DNA from: Candidatus Omnitrophota bacterium
GTDB lineage: Bacteria > Ratteibacteria > UBA8468 > B48-G9 > JAFGKM01
Reading direction: 5' to 3'
DNA: 5,276 nt
NCBI GenBank assembly: GCA_023819365.1
Contig: JAMWBP010000066.1
Span: forward strand, 1 to 5,276
Shown: positions 4,465 to 5,276 of the stretch, in pieces
Numbering within the stretch: position 1 is the stretch's first letter
Layout of the letters: the number at the start of each line of letters is the position of its first letter
The notes under the pieces: generated by a model
The model's input: only the letters and a program-made list of their open reading frames with translations
Told to the model about the DNA's origin: nothing
Database searches by the model: none
Position numbers and translations under genes: made by a program

Positions 4465-5276
4465 ATGGCAAAACTTGAAATCAATGGTATATCAAGAAAA
4501 TTTGGGAAGTTAGATATACTAAAAAATGTTTCGTTTTCTGTAGAAGAAAAAGAGATATTCTTTCTGCTTGGCCCTTCTGGATGCGGGAAGACAACTCTTC
4601 TAAGGATAATTGCTGGTTTTGTACCACCTGATAAAGGAAAGATATTCCTTAACGGAAAAGATATTACAGATGTCCCTCCCTCAAAGAGAAATATCGGTAT
4701 TGTCTTTCAAAACTATGCACTATGGCCACATCTTTCTGTGTGGAAAAATATATCATATGGTCTGGAAATAAAGAAATATCCAGAAGGAATAATAAGAGAT
4801 AAGGTAGAAAGGATTCTTGAAATAACTCAACTTATGCCTTTTAAAGATTACTATCCAACAAAACTTTCAGGAGGACAACAACAGAGGGTAGCACTGGCAA
4901 GGGCAATTGTGAATGAGCCAGAGGTTCTACTTCTGGATGAACCACTTAGCAACCTTGATGCAAAACTGCGGGAAGAGATGCGAACAGAGATACAATGGAT
5001 ACAAAAAGAGACAGGTATTACAATGGTTTATGTTACCCATGATAGAAGAGAAGCAATGGCTATGGGAAGAAGGATTGCTGTAATAAATGAAGGGGGAATT
5101 GTAGAGATTGGCTCTCCATTAGATTTATATTTTCATCCATCAAATAGATTTACAGCAGTGTTTTTGGGAGAGATAAATATACTTAAAGGTAAAGTTGGAA
5201 AAACTACTGGTAATTATACTGAGATAATAACTGAAGAAGGGGTCTTTACCACTGCAAAAGCAATACCGGTGGAAGG
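4465..5276 (+). CDS. ABC transporter ATP-binding protein (partial)
   Basis: This is the ATPase that powers the importer, acting on the cytoplasmic face of the permease. It starts at ATG 4465, one base after the binding-protein stop and without a clear SD, so translation is probably coupled. The 270 residues visible hold every expected motif in order: Walker A GPSGCGKTT (36-44), Q-loop Gln82 in VFQNYALWPH, signature LSGGQQQR (134-141), Walker B VLLLDEP (154-160), D-loop SNLD (162-165) and H-loop His192. A TOBE-type region begins around LGEINILKG. The organisation matches the MalK/PotA/FbpC class (about 330-370 residues), so roughly 60-100 residues are lost at the window edge. The neighbouring binding protein favours the FbpC/AfuC-like side of that class, but the sequence alone does not fix the substrate. 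All catalytic residues are intact. Confidence 0.95.
   Translation, partial: MAKLEINGISRKFGKLDILKNVSFSVEEKEIFFLLGPSGCGKTTLLRIIAGFVPPDKGKIFLNGKDITDVPPSKRNIGIVFQNYALWPHLSVWKNISYGLEIKKYPEGIIRDKVERILEITQLMPFKDYYPTKLSGGQQQRVALARAIVNEPEVLLLDEPLSNLDAKLREEMRTEIQWIQKETGITMVYVTHDRREAMAMGRRIAVINEGGIVEIGSPLDLYFHPSNRFTAVFLGEINILKGKVGKTTGNYTEIITEEGVFTTAKAIPVE

Noticed and set aside
4118..4471. Minus-strand open frame of 117 codons opposite the binding-protein C-terminus
   Set aside because: It is a shadow of a confidently assigned gene; its Phe/Ser/Ile-rich composition reflects the complementary strand.

Overview
The window is AT-rich bacterial DNA. Genes are tightly packed, both strands are used, and a near-consensus sigma70-type promoter (TTGTCA, 18 bp, TATAAT) precedes the solute-binding protein gene. 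That protein has a plain Sec signal peptide with no lipobox cysteine, which fits a diderm better than a Gram-positive. The lineage cannot be named from sequence alone. An uncultivated or thermophilic AT-rich bacterial phylum is only a guess.

Layout. (1) Positions 1-183, plus strand: the 3' end of a DDE transposase or integrase gene, apparently degenerate. (2) Positions 198-3045, minus strand: a block read right to left. In reading order it holds a small YaaA/DUF6884-like protein (3045-2641), a GIY-YIG-like nuclease (2636-1923), a 150-bp non-coding stretch with a hairpin repeat, a gene lacking its 5' end that may be a DNA-glycosylase remnant (1771-1445), a second YaaA-like protein (1476-1006), an ORF that looks like the frameshifted continuation of that protein fused to a RelE/ParE-like domain (1060-392), and a 52-residue basic protein (356-198). 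(3) Positions 3046-3161: a divergent promoter region. (4) Positions 3162-5276, plus strand: the start of an ABC import operon, with a periplasmic solute-binding protein followed 1 bp later by its ATPase, which runs off the window. Permease genes presumably lie beyond.

The ABC operon is ordinary housekeeping or nutritional DNA, probably for import of iron or a similar ligand. The minus-strand block is accessory. It combines a GIY-YIG nuclease, two YaaA-like proteins, a possible base-excision glycosylase remnant and a toxin-fold domain, bordered by transposase debris. This suggests a DNA-processing or defence island, but no named system is recognised. Its distal half looks eroded: one gene has lost its 5' end beside a repeat, a second reads across a -1 frameshift, and a third shows a possible single-base slip at a homopolymer. 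The proximal half (3045-1923) looks intact. No stretch over 300 bases lacks a gene, and no tRNA, rRNA or CRISPR array was seen.
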